Assembly: GCA_036571765.1 (NCBI GenBank)
Contig: BROE01000003.1
Location: forward strand, 15,580,592 to 15,644,591
DNA length: 64,000 nt
Reading direction: 5' to 3'
Origin: Plecoglossus altivelis
Taxonomy: Eukaryota > Chordata > Actinopteri > Osmeriformes > Plecoglossidae
The stretch's first letter is position 1, and every line of letters starts with the position of its first letter. Under the pieces are notes generated by a model, which saw only the letters and a list, made by a program, of their open reading frames with translations, searched no databases and was not told the DNA's origin. The position numbers were made by a program, and so were the translations under genes. This document shows, in pieces, positions 13,043 to 26,941 of the stretch.

Positions 13043-14181
13043 CTCTCTCTCTCTCTCTNNNNNNNNNNACGACCATAAGATGGATCCATGCCCCTGTCCA
13101 CCGGCCAATCAGAGCAGCCCAGACGGAAGCCGTTCGGCCTGACGGTCACCCAGCTAGACAACATGCGACCGAACGTCAACTAACTGGCTGACAGGCATTG
13201 GCCAAAGCGTTCCCTTATTTCGCTGTTTCGCTAAATAAACAACTATTGCAGCCAAGATGGCTCATTGTGGTTGGCCAATACTCTAAGGGATTGGAACACG
13301 GAGAAACCGAGGAACCTAGATGTGTATGTTATCCTGTGTCCTCCCCTCCTTTACTCCATAGTGCTTATGGCTACTTTCACTATTCCCTCTCTGTTTTCCA
13401 CTCCATGATTACTCCTCATTCTTGCCTGCAATTGCCAGTGACGTCCCCCATTCAAATTCCCCTGACCCTCTAATAGCCTGGCCGGACGGCATAGTTCTCT
13501 TCCTCTCCTCCACCCTATGCACCCACGTACGCCATGATAGGCTATAACGTAGCTGCACCTTCGCCCCCTTTTCTTTAACTATCTCTCTCTCCCCAACCCC
13601 TCTCTCTCCCCCAACCCCTCTCTCCTCTCCCCAATCCCCTCTCCCTCTTCTCTCCCACCTCTCTCTCGTTCCACCACCAACCCCTCCGCTCTCTCTCTCT
13701 CTCTCTTCTCTCTCCTCCTCAACCCGCTCTCTCTCTCCCCCAACCCCTCTCTCTCTCTTTTTCTATTTTTTGTCTGTCTGTCTGTCTCCCAACCTCTCTC
13801 TCCCCACAACCCCTCTCTCTCTCTCGCAACCCCCTTCTCCTTCTCTCTCTCCCAAACCCCCCCTCTCTTTCTCCCCAACCCCTCTCTCACTCCTCCAAAC
13901 TCCCATTCCCTCCTCTCTTCTCTCCTCTCCTCCTCTATAATACTGGTTTGCGAACAGGAGAGCCAATGGGAAAATGAGATGTGTTCTCTAGATGGAGCAA
14001 ATGAGAGAATAGTGAGATGCGAGCGGAGGACAGGTCTGCAGGCACATTGATTTGATTACTCTGCCAGAACCGATTCTCTCACAGAGGCCCCCTCATTGGC
14101 CGACAGACTTCTTTCTCCATCTCCGCTCAACCTCTCTCACTTCTTTCCTGCATCTCGTTCCCTCCACCCCCTCCACTCCGT

Positions 14182-14231
<50 letters not shown>

Positions 14232-14570
14232 ACCCAGCAGTCATCCACCGCTCGCTCTCCTCTCTCCCTCCATCCCACTCTTTCTTTCCGCCTCACATTT
14301 CATCTTCATCACGGCTTCGCCAGCTCTTCATCTCCCTGTCTTCTCAACGCTTTCTTCGTCACTCATCGAGTACATAAAGGATGTTTGGAGGAAAACTTAG
14401 AAGAGAGAGAATAGGAAAGGATGCTAAAACCAGACCTGGAAGTGGAATGTTGATCTTCACAGACCTGGCTGATCACCAGCGATAAAAATAATAATGCATT
14501 ATCTGGAAATAGTTGTTCTCACTTTGCAACGCTTTCCATGTAGATATACAGTACATATGAAAGGAATGTT

Positions 14571-14614
<44 letters not shown>

Positions 14615-16673
14615 AGGGGATGTCATTAACAGATGAAGGCCATCCTGTGTATCATAAATCAACATTTCTGTCTCTCTCTCCATCTTCACCTCTCTCGCTC
14701 CAGCTCTCTCAGGGCAGATGTGCAGCAGGCCAGTGCAGGGCTAATGGGACCGCAGAGAATTCCAGTGTACTTCCTGGTTGTCCTGTGGGCTCTAGAGAGG
14801 AGGGAGGACAGGTCACTGGTGAAGAAGCCTGCATGGGCCCAGAGCCATTAGACAGTGACACTGTACACAGAGCACAGCTCATAACTACCTTCACTGGCTG
14901 ATGTCAACACTGTTTTGTCCATGCACCATCTTAAGCATTCATCAGACAGGACTGTTAGCCAATCACAAAGAGAGTTGAAGGATGCTCATTCTGAGATCAG
15001 GCTTTGGTCTTTAACTGGTATTCAGGAGACTTCCTAGTCTCCTTCAGTTTCTCCTTCTTGTTCCTCCTCTTCCTCTGCGCTCTGTTTGTGTCCCCTTATG
15101 GTGTAGACATTTGTGTTTGTGAGTGTGCGTGTGGTCTCTCTGGTTTTGTTGAGATATGCTCCATTAGGAACAGACCTGCAGGTCAGCTCCAGAACCTGGG
15201 GGCCCAGTCAGGTCCCAGAGTCAGGTCAGGTCCCAGATTCAGGTCTCAGAGTCAGGTCAGGTCTCAGAATCAGGTCTCAGAGTCAGGTCAGGTCCCAGAT
15301 TCAGGTCTCAGAGTCAGGTCAGATCCCAGATTCAGGTCTCAGAGTCAGGTCCCAGTCAGGTCCCAGTCAGGTCTCAGAGTCAGGTCCCAGAGTCAGGTCT
15401 CAGAGTCAAGTCCCAGAGTCAGGTCTCAGTCAGGTCTCAGAGTCAGGTCAGGTCCCAGAGTCAGGTCCCAGAGTCAGGTCCCAGTCAGGTCCCAGTCAGG
15501 TCCCATAGTCAGGTCCCAGTCAGGTCCCAGTCAGGTCCCAGAGTCAGGTCCCAGAGTCAGGTCCCAGAGTCAGGTCCCAGAGTCAGGTCCCAGAGTCAGG
15601 TCCCAGTCAGGTCCCAGTCAGGTCCCAGAGTCAGGTCTTCAGATCTTCAGCTCCTTTCTGTCTCTCTCCCTCTGTCACTTCTCATCCTGTCATTAAAGTT
15701 GGGTTTAAACACCTTCCTTCTCTGCAGCTCCAAGAATGCTTCAAATGGCGGCATGAGGCTCAGCGTAATAACTGTGTCTGCAGGTGTGTGTGTGTGTGTT
15801 TGATATCATCCAGCAACTGTCACTCCTATAGCATTAGTCTCACTGTTCCCACCCTGTTGGTTTTATTCTGCCCAGAATGATTCACTCTCGGTGAAATATC
15901 CACTGTCTCTCAGAGACCCAGTGCCACAGGACATGTGTGTGTGTGTGTGTGTGTACGTTTCCTTGTCCTGATATTTGTGTGGGTGTATAGAGACCCCTAA
16001 GGAGGACCCCCTATGTAATGGCTACCGTCGCCAAGGCTGTTCAGTGTGTCTGCGTGAAACACCATGTTTATGCCAGATGTTTAGACCCAAAACACCCATT
16101 AGAACAATTACACAACAGACATGTATACAGACAGCTAAATTAAGGATGTGTGTGTGTCTAGGGGGGAGGGGGGTAAATGTATACACAATGCACAATACAC
16201 AAAAACACACAATACGCACGTACACAATAACTCTGCTTCATATACATCCTTTTCATCTCTGTAAATTGGTATGAAATAAACAATTCCACAATGGTATAAT
16301 AAAAAAAAGTGGATTAAAGGTTTGTTGCTCAGATCGGTTTAGGCAATAATAATTACGGACCCATCTCTCCAGCATCTTCTCACCTCCATCTCCCTCTCTC
16401 TGTCTTTCTCTCCAGAGTCTTTATGTGTAGCATTATCCTAGAGTAGGCGGAACTCTCATGCTAGATCTAGGTCACTGGAGATGTGAGTGTGCATGTGTGT
16501 GTGTGTGTGTGTGTGTGTGCGCACAATTATGAGTGTATAGCCATGGTTGAGTGACATCACCACATTGTCTTTAAATAGCTCCTGGTAGCTTGTGTCATTG
16601 TCGTCATGCTGCACAGACAAGAGTCGACCAAAGGGGGTTGACCCGGGTTACCATCTACAGGGTTAAGGGTTAG

Positions 16674-16709
<36 letters not shown>

Positions 16710-17527
16710 GTGGGAAGGGACACACCCATGGTTAACCTCAGGGTGGAGTGCTTTCTCTGAATATCAAGCAACAACACATGGCACATCTCTCTATTTCCCT
16801 CCTTTCGTTTCCCGCTCTCTTTCTCTATCCCAGCTTTTCCGTCTTTCTATCTCTTTCACCAGCCGGCTTGCCTAAAAAGACGATGCGCTGTGCACGCATT
16901 CGCATTTTGTGTTGTGCTGTGTGGTTGATATTAGTACGCTACATAGCATAAGAATGTCCTCATAGTGTTAACCCCGCCACAACACCACCCCTCTCTCTCA
17001 GTCCAGTGGTTCGGTCCACATCCACCCGTGACTCTGCAGTAAGGGTGTGGGTCAGGGAGGGAGGGAGGGAGGGAGGCAATGTCTGCACTGTCAGCAGCAC
17101 CTGTATGGTCTATTTGTCTTTCTCCCTCTGTCTCCCTCCCTCCCTCTCCCTGTCTTTCTCCCTCTGTCTCCCTCCCTCTCCCTGTCTTTCTCCCTCACCC
17201 TAGCTCCCTCTCTCGCATGTCAAACAGCTGAGTCACTGCAGTAAATCAATAGCCATTACAATACTCAGTCATACTCTTCAACACACCTCTGGAGCAATTA
17301 CTGTCCTCCCTCCTCACAGACCTTAAACACACGTTGATACAGACTCACAAATGTTTACTAGAGGACAAACAACCTACATCCATCTACTGTGTGACAAACA
17401 CTGCCTTAATCAGTCTAAACAAACCTGTCTCTCTCTTTCTCTTTCTCTCTCTGTCTTTCTCTTTCTCTCTCTGTCTCTCTGTCTCTCTCTCTGTCTCCCT
17501 CCCCCCCCTCTCTCTCCCTCCCTCCCT

Positions 17528-17569
<42 letters not shown>

Positions 17570-20539
17570 CCAAGCTCATGGCTAAGGACCTGCTGGATCT
17601 GGTAGCCTCCCACTTCAACCTCAAGGAGAAGGAGTACTTTGGCATCTCCTACACAGACGAGACGTGAGTTGACAGGTCCTGAACTCTCCTGGTCTGGCTG
17701 GCGTGTGGGCAGGCAGGCTGGCCGGCTGGCTGGCTGATGTGAGGGCTGGTTGGTGTGTGGGCAGACTGGCCGGCTGGCTGGCTGGCCGGCTGGCCAGCTG
17801 GCTGGCTGGTGTGTGGACAGGCTGGCTGGCTGGTGTGTGGACAGGCTGGCTGGCTGGTGTCAGGGCCGGCTGGCTGGTGTGAGGGCCGGCTGGCTGGTGT
17901 GTGGGCCGGCTGGCTGGTGTGCGGACAGCCTGGCTGGCAGTCAGGCAGAAAAACAAACAAAAGCTGACCATTGGCAGGTTTCATTTTCAAAGTTGAGAAA
18001 AACCAAACGTAGCAGTAATTCTGTTGTACCCGGTCTGCTGCATGCGGAGCATGAAACAGTCACACCGACTCTGCAGTGATTGACACTGTTCCCTAGATAT
18101 GAATCATGGTTGGGAGAATTCCTCATTCGGATGGATTTACATGAAGGTCAACTGAACCTTCTTAACAGGGATTCTCAGCTATCTGTTTAAAACAGCGCGT
18201 TGACCTTTCGGCTGAAACTTGACATTTGTTAGAAGAACTAGCAGGTCAGTACACAGGCAACTAGATGGGGGGATAGATCCCTCTGGGGCCTCTGTGATGT
18301 GGACATTTGTAGGTTTGGTGGAGGGATCCTGAACTCTGACCTCTTGCGTCTACAGAGAGGGGGGAGAGGTGAGAAGCGTGGAGAGGAGAGAGAAACAGAG
18401 GGAGGTTGAGATAGAAGATGCAGGAGAGAGAAAGAGAGAACTAGAGAGGTGGGGGGGGGAGAGACAAAGGAAGGGAGGGAGGTTGGGGAGAGAGAGAAAG
18501 TGAAGGATGGAAGCTGATTCTCAGGAAACCATGCTGGGTTACCAGGGTGACAAGCTGCCTCTGCAGTTTTATTCTCTGTTGAAAGGAGGAAGAACAGATT
18601 GTTTTCTTCGAATCAGAATCAAGAACAGCTAAACCAGGAAGAAGTGTCCTTGCCTTGGCGGATTGTGACTTGTGATTGGTGGGTTGGGTTGTAAACTTCT
18701 CTCTCATTTGCCGGTCTTGTTTTTTTCTCAGGGGCCATTTCAGCTGGCTACAGTTGGACCGGAGAGTTTTAGAACACGAGTTTCCGAAGAAGTCCGGACC
18801 CATAGTGTTGTTCTTCTGTGTCAGGTAAGCTCCCACGCTTTATCTAAGCCACATACTCAACATGCACATCCCTTGCTACGCAAAAAAAAACACAAACACG
18901 CTCAACTGCTCCGCAATCCCATCTTTCAGAGCAGGATTATCAGCACTAACTCACCAGCGTGATCGTGTGTGCGCTATTGTTCCTGCTGGAGGGATAGAAA
19001 GCTTGGTTGGGTGGAAAAGAGAAATGGCAGATAAAACAGTTGACATTGAAGAGGCCCTAAGTGTGTATTTGTGTGTGTGTGTGCTGTTGTGTGTTTGAGT
19101 GTGTGTGCGTGCTGTTGTGTGTTTGAGTGTGTTCATGAGAGCAGGTTTGTGGGGGTTAGCTACGACATGAGCCTATGAAATTGCTTTGACCTCCGTGTTT
19201 AACTCCCGCCATGTGGCCTCACCACCAATAGCGTTCCTCCAAGGGCTCATTAGTATGCGCCGCATGCAGATCTCATCAGACGGCAGTCGCCATGACTACG
19301 TCGGTCTGGAGGAGGGCAGGGAGCGTTCTGTTCTCGAGGGGAACGAGAAAGTTGACGCATCTCACCCACTTACGGCTCCCTGACTGGACTTTGGACCAGG
19401 TTATTTTGCGGCAAAATGAACGCCAACCGATTTGTTGTTATTCCGGTTGCGGCTGCGTTTGATCTCTGGCTGACTGGGCCCGTTACGACCGGGCCGTTCT
19501 CCGCAGACACCTCCGGTCAAGTTCAAGTGGGCCACGGTGATCTGACATCCAAATGACATCGCCATTCTTCTGTCTGCTCATCCATCTCTCTTCTCCTCTT
19601 GTGTGAAAGAGGGGGTGGATGTCACCCTGAGTGTCATCCTGTGTCTGTGTATCTGTCTGGTCCAGACAGTGTCTGTCTGCTCCTCCCTGCTGGCCTGCTG
19701 TGCCTGGGTCTGGACCCTACGCCCTCCTTCCTCTGACGGCTCTTTGTACCCGGCCACACAATGGCTGCTGTCTCATTTAAAACAACTCCTGACTCACACA
19801 CAGGACCTTATTGTGTGTATGGATGTGTGTGTGTGTGTGTGTGTCTGCGTGCGTGTGTTGACCCAAACATGAAAGGTGCGCGTTCAAAGAAGAAATGGTC
19901 TGACCTCCTTCACTGTACAAGCCACATTGACACACAAACACCCACACACATAAACACGCTCCCCACGCATACACACAAGCACAGTGAGGGAGGGAAGACA
20001 TTGGCTGGGTCTGGGTACTCCCTATTGTTATGTCTGTCAAAGGTCCACATGATATCACAAATGCTGTGGGAATTGATGGGGTTTACAGCGTACATAGCAA
20101 CAAGACCCACTGGGGAAAAGTACCTTAGAACAATATAATCCCTGTGTGCTCCCAGATGGACCCTTAGCGATAAGGATGTCCCTGCAATGAGGCGATGTCT
20201 ACATGTGACATAACTACTAGCTTAAAGAACTATTGTTCGCCATGCTCTACAATTCTTCTAGACGAGAACATTTGTTTAGTTGTTTTCAGCGTAACAAGGG
20301 CAAAGCTATAGCCACGACATTCTGACATTAGCGGTGGTTTATGTGTGTGTGTGGGTGGGTGTGGGTGTGTGGTTTTGTACACAAATTGCTGTTTGAAGAG
20401 GTAGAGATGGGGGCGTGACCCCCTGAGCTTTGACACCATCTGGAGCGATTGGCTCCGCCCACTTTCTCCTTCGGTTCAGGCAAATCTCCAGCCACAGTCC
20501 CCCCATCCCCCGCCCCCCGTCACACACTCGTACTCACGA

Positions 20540-20571
<32 letters not shown>

Positions 20572-20786
20572 CTTGGGCAGCAAGCGCTCTGATGGAGCTA
20601 CAATCAGTCTCCAAATGTCAGAGCTGAATCCATTACGGCAGAGTGTCAGACGTCCAAGACGACAAGGTGTGTGTGTGTGTGTGTCTCTCTTCTATGCTAT
20701 TAACTTAGCATCTCACAGATATCACATTTTCAGTACAGTATCTGTGGTAGTCTTTGTGACATGCTGCTGTGTGGACCGTGTGTAGA

Positions 20787-20862
<76 letters not shown>

Positions 20863-21163
20863 GTGTGTGTGTGCGTGTTGCATGGTTTTAATTAAAAGCT
20901 CACGTTGAGTATTGACAACAAGGCCCCTCTCATTCTCTCAACCAGCTCAATTGATAACCTGATTTAACTCGTCTATCGATCATGCCACAGACCTCTCTCC
21001 CTCTCTAACCTCCATTACAAACACATGTGCGCGCACACACACGTTTTTCTAAGACCCAACTTTTCACCCCTATTGTAAAAAAAAATTCATTCAAATGTAT
21101 TCAAAATATAATCAACTGACTAGGGGTCGTAAACGTTTGGTTTCGATAGTATGTATTCATTGT

Positions 21164-21199
<36 letters not shown>

Positions 21200-24100
21200 G
21201 GAGATGTTCCCAGGCCATGTGAGAGGGGGGCAGTTTAATAAGGAGGGTAGCTTTTGTAGGAGCTAGCCCGCGGCTCAATGTGCTTTCACTCTCTATATAT
21301 AGCCTACGACGTTACCATGGCAGCAAGCCCCTCACAACTGATGCAGATGTGGGTTACTGTGTTTTCCTCACCAGTATTTACCATTTTGTGTTGGTGTGTG
21401 TTGGTGGGTGTGTTTGTTGGTGTGTGTGTGTCTTACTACCCACTGCTGAGTCTGCAAAGAGAAAGACTGTAAAGTGCGCTGTGTGCACATTTAAGGTGTG
21501 TTGACATACTGAGTGTGTGTGCGTGTGTACACACCAGTGCTGAATATGCACACAAGCACACTCACACACAAACATACACACATACCCACTGATTATGGCT
21601 CATTTCCAGACAGCAAAGTGAGAGAAGGGCATTGAGCAGTCTGGTGAATGTTGCCCTCTAGTGGTGGACTTCCCTCACTGCAGATGTGATCTGCGTAGAT
21701 GAGACAGCACAGTGAAGAGTATGGTGAACTACTCTTACACACATACAATATAACCACAGCTTCCTTTCTTTTTCCCACTAAACACAGAACTTGGTCCTGA
21801 CCAAACATGCTGAAGAAAAGAGGAAAAAAGAGACGTCTGTTGTGTTCTCACTGTGATTCTGAAGCTGTGGTTGTCTCTGTTCCAGGTTCTACATAGAGAG
21901 CATATCCTACCTGAAGGACAATGCCACTATCGAACTGTTCTTTCTCAATGCAAAGTCCTGCATATACAAGGTAAGTCCACGTTAAAAACAATGTTTTCGC
22001 CGGGTCGCATTTTTAGCCGTGTTCCGTTACGAGCAACACGGGAAATGACTGGGCTAGTGGAATCTGCCTTTGTTACTGTATGTTCTCCACAGGGATGCTA
22101 ACATGTGATAGTATTACTGTATGCCCTCCACAGGGATGCTAACATGTGATAGTATTACTGTATGCCCTCCACAGGGATGCTAACATGTGATAGTATTACT
22201 GTACGCTCCCCACAGAGATGCTAACATGTGATAGTATTACTGTATGCCCTCCACAAAGATGCTAACATGTGATAGTATTACTTTAATCATCTGAGCATAT
22301 GCTAGTGTCTGGTCCTTGTCCTGGTAACCCAGACGACCAGTAGCTCCTCCCCTCCACACACCTGGTTAAGATGGACATGAAGCTACTGTCTTCTAGACAC
22401 CTGGCTTACATACACATGTTGTAAGAAATATCAGCTACCTACAGAGGAAACTATTTATAGTATATTGGAAAAATGTGTGTTTAATATCACATCTAGCCTG
22501 TCTGTCTCTCTCTGTCTGTCTCTCTGTCTGTCTCACTGTCTGTCTCTGTCTCACACACTCACACACACACAGTCTCTCTCTTATTCTCAGTCACACACAC
22601 ACACACAGTCCCCAGGCTGTGATGGTGGGAACCACAGTTGGGTGGCATGTCCAGGGTAGATTTACTCAGTGTTATGTTTCACTCTGCTGGTCTGATCGCT
22701 AAACCAATTGATTGCTGGGATTGAACGAAGTGCATTATTTGCGTGCCTTACAAACTACACACACACACACACACTCACACACACATTCCTCACAAACCCA
22801 CAAGGTCTTACGGGTACGGTAGCCCTCTCCCTATGCTACACAGTCACACACACACACACCCCTCCCTCCCAGCGAAGCTCACATACCCTCCCCCCTCCTC
22901 CCTAAGCCCCCATGAAGAGAGGTCATGAAACGAGAGAGGGGAGGGGATGAGAGATGAAAGGACTGAGCAAGCATCCAGGAATGCACCCCCCGCCCATTCC
23001 ACCCCACATGGCAAGGCATGGTGGGGGGGGGTGGGGGGGAGGGGGGGCTACGTCTTTATTATTCTCACATGGTAGAATAATAATAACCTCGCTCCCATTC
23101 CGTGTCTTCCAGGAGCTCATCGAGGTCGACAGCGAGGTCGTCTTCGAGTTGGCCTCCTATATTGTTCAGGTAAGACAGTCTAATGAGGGTTCACGTTTGG
23201 ATCGGACCGGTCTTACTGGGACGCGGTCTTTTCAAGCTCTGTTCCCGTGGAAACGCACAGGCTGAGCCTCCATGAGACGCCTCTGGAAGCAGCAGTCTCT
23301 GGTGTTCATCAGGTCAGCAGAACACTGTAAACAGCTCCAGACCCAGCGTGCTGGTCTGCTGTTCCAGTGTGTGTGTCTCCCCCCCTCCCCTCCGCTCCAC
23401 CTGGTTCTCAGTCCATTACCGTAGCGATGCTCTGAGCTTGGGTTACGCACAGGGTCTCCCTCTGCGCACGTGTGTGTGCAGGTGTAGAGCTATCAGGTGT
23501 CTGATTGGCCCTCAGTAGTGTTGCTCCAGATTTGGGGGGGGGGAGATCGTGTTTCAGTCTGGTTTGATACCAGGAGGCCCAGGCTCTACTCTGGCCTCCT
23601 CTCACTCCCTCACTACTCACACACAAGGTCCATGGATATCACTCACACCACTCCCCTTGTCTCTCTCTCTCTCTCTGTCTCTGTCTCTCTCTCTCTCTCT
23701 CTTTCTCTCTACAGGAGGCTAAAGGAGACTTCACCAGGTAAGCTCCATTCTGTGATCTAACTTACGGAGAGTGTCTATGCAATGCAGACAGTTACAGATT
23801 TGGTGTCAGTAGCGTGTGTGGCTTTGTCTGTCCCCTGACTGTCCCTCTGAGCACCGTGGTGAAACGCCACAGCGCTCCCTGCAAAGACTGGCCGTCTGTC
23901 TGATCTCCATCCCTCCCCCTTCTCCTCTCCTCTCCTCCCTCCGCCCAGTAGCGCTGCTGGGTGGCTGGAAAAGGCCATGGGAGTGTGTTTGTGTGTGGGT
24001 CCCAGAGCATGACTTCCAGCCTATTAAGGACCAAGCTTGTTAATATGGCTAGCCCCGGGGTTCTTAAGACTAGAGTAGACGGTTCTTAAGACCATAGTAG

Positions 24101-26094
24101 ACTCCACCACATGACAGGGTCTGTTTGTGTCTGTTTCTATTATCTCATTCTTAGCTTCGGGCTTTATATCCCAGTGCTCTTACTCAGCCAGGGGGGGGGG
24201 TCTGCGTGTGTGGGTCAGTGTTCCTTGTGTTGCATGGCACCAATACAAGACCGCCTCTGACCGCCGTTTACCTCTGACCTCATTTCCTCCCATGAATGGC
24301 CTCGTAAATAAACACGCCGTCCTATAGGGGTCTGGAATGTGACACAGACACACACACACACCCTGGAGACATTCCTCCGAGCCACCCTCTGCTACCTAGA
24401 CTTTGCCTATTGACCTCTTGTCTACCACCAGACTAACACACACACACTCTGTCTCTCTCTCTCACACACACATACACACAGTGATTCATGTCCAGCCTCA
24501 CTCTCCCCCTGTTCCCTGTTCTTGCACCTCTTTGAACCAAGAACCATACAGCCTTCCAGCTGCACACACATACACATTGTACACACACACACACACACAC
24601 TCAGCTCAGATAAGCTGGTCCAGCAGAGCTGATCCTGGGGTTCAGGACTGGGCTGGACCGGTTAGATCTGCTCTGATCTGGAGCATTAGGTGATCTATTA
24701 GCTGTCCTGGCTGTCATGTTGCCTGGGCTTTCCCCATGTCCAGATCCCCAGGAGGCTAGGGGGAGGGGGCTGGGGGAGGGGGCTAGGGGAGGAGGGGTGA
24801 GGAGGGCTGGGAGGAGGGGGCTAGGGGGAGGGGGGCTGGGGAGGAGGGCTGGGAGGAGGGGCTAGGGAGGGAGGGCTGGAGGAGGGGGGCTAGGGGGAGG
24901 GGGGCTGGAGGATTAGAGGTCTGTGGCTGAGGGTTGGGAGGTTGGACTTCAGTGTGGAGGTCAGCTCTCTCTGTGTCTCTAGCTTTGTCTCTTTCTCTCT
25001 CTTTGTCTCTGTTTGTCTCTCTCTCTCTCACTCTCTCTCGCTTTGTCTCTCTCTCTCTTTCCCCCCTTCCATCTTATCTCCTACCAGACAACTCCAAGAG
25101 ACCAGCTGTGTGACTGTCTCCCTAGTCCCCTAAAACACAGCAGGACAGCAGTAGTTCCCCCTCCCCATTCAATCTGGCCCCCCCCCTCCTCTAACTCCTA
25201 CCACTGAAACCTCTCCATGGTCCATCCCGTTCACCCAGGGCCCCTCTTGTGCCGCTCCATAGCTCCCAGTCTGTTCATCAGTGTGTCCCCTGTCTTTCTC
25301 CAGGGGATTTGTGGGACGTGGATATATCTGTAGGTGAAGTGTAGTTCATTTCTTGATGTGTTGCCCGGTTGTCGTTGTAGTCCTAACAGTTCTCTCTCTC
25401 TCTCTCTGTGTCTCAGTAACGATGTGACAAGGGGAGACCTGAAGAAGCTGCCGGCATTGCCGACTCAGGCCCTGAAGGAACATCCCTCCCTGGCTTACTG
25501 GTGAGCGACCTCTCTTCTCCCCTCTCTTTTTGCAGTGTCTACTTTGCTGTGGTCGTTAGGCCTCACTAGTTGTTTCTGTGTGTTTCTCCCTCTGTGGCAG
25601 TGAGGACAGAGTTATAGAACACTACAAGAAGCTCACTGGACAGTCCAGGGGCCAGGCCATCGTCAAGTAAGATGCAGGAAGCAGTAGTAGTAATAGTGTT
25701 TAGTTGCTGTCTGTATCTCAGTGTGCTGTGTTTGTTGCTGTCTGTATCTCAGTGTCCTGTGTTTGTTGCTGTCTGTAACTCAGTGTGCTGTGTTTGTTGC
25801 TGTCTGTATCTCAGTGTGCTGTGTTTGCTGCTGTCTGTATCTCAGTGTGCTGTGATTGTTGCTGTCTGTATCTCAGTGTGCTGTGTTTGTCGCTGTCTGT
25901 ATCTCAGTGTGCTGTGTTTGTCGCTGTCTGTATCTCAGTGTCCTGTGTTTGCTGCTGTCTGTATCTCAGTGTGCTGTGCTTGCTGCAGTCAGGCTTTGAC
26001 CCTCCCATCTCTCTCTGTCCTCCAGTTATATGAGCATCATAGAGTCTCTGCCCACATATGGAGTGCATTACTATGCGGTCAAGGTACAGTTTTA

Positions 26095-26136
<42 letters not shown>

Positions 26137-26905
26137 CTCTCCTTCTCTCGCTTCTCTTCTCTCTCTGAGGAGTGGGAGGGGTGACTTGGACTGGCTTTGG
26201 GGAGCTTTTAACTGTTCTTCACATACACGCACACACACGCACACGCACGCACACACATGCACGCAAACACACACACACACACACAGCTACACACAGACTG
26301 ACTGACTTGCAGGCAGACTAATGTGTGTGTGTGTGTGTTTCAGGACAAGCAGGGGATCCCTTGGTGGCTGGGACTGAGCTACAAAGGCATCTTCCAGTAT
26401 GACTACCAGGACAAGGTCAAACCCAGGAAGGTGAGACACAAGTTGCCCTTCCCCCAGCCTCTTCCCCCAGCCTCTTCCCCTAGCCTCTTTCCCAGCCTCT
26501 TCCCCAGCCTCTTCCCCAGCCTCTTCCCCTAGCCTCTTCCCTCAGCCTTTTCACCCAGCCTCTTGCCTCCTCACCCAGCCTCTACCCCAAGCCCCAGCCT
26601 CTTCCCCAAACCTCTACCACCACACACAAGCTTGTGCACACACAAACACACACTGGGGGAGATAAAGGAGTTAACAAACTCTCCACACTGTAACATGTCA
26701 GGCATCTTGTCTCCCATGGCAACTGTTCACATGGCTCCTCATCCATGAGTCTACAGCTGAGTCTGAAAAGCACTGGTATGTGTCTGTCTAAGACTGGGGT
26801 TTACTACAATAGGGCGATTGTGTTTGACCAAAGGTGGAGAGTTTCTGCAGGGTAACATATTCAGGAAGCCCTCTCAGGGGCTGGAGACAGACACAGACAT
26901 ACACA

Positions 26906-26941
<36 letters not shown>

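Larger units (their letters stand above)
12109..17568. other. frmd4a: frmd4a intron 1 with assembly gap and minisatellites
   Basis: A 5.5-kb intron between phase-0 exons. It holds the duplicated segments around the N gap, CT-rich tracts (12887-13058, 13568-13930, 14182-14229, 17427-17566) and the 15206-15640 minisatellite. No coding exon is seen. Confidence 0.75.

Noticed and set aside
15004..15696. 230-codon frame rich in RSQSGPRV repeats
   Set aside because: It translates an intronic minisatellite whose units differ by 2 bp; there is no start context or homology.
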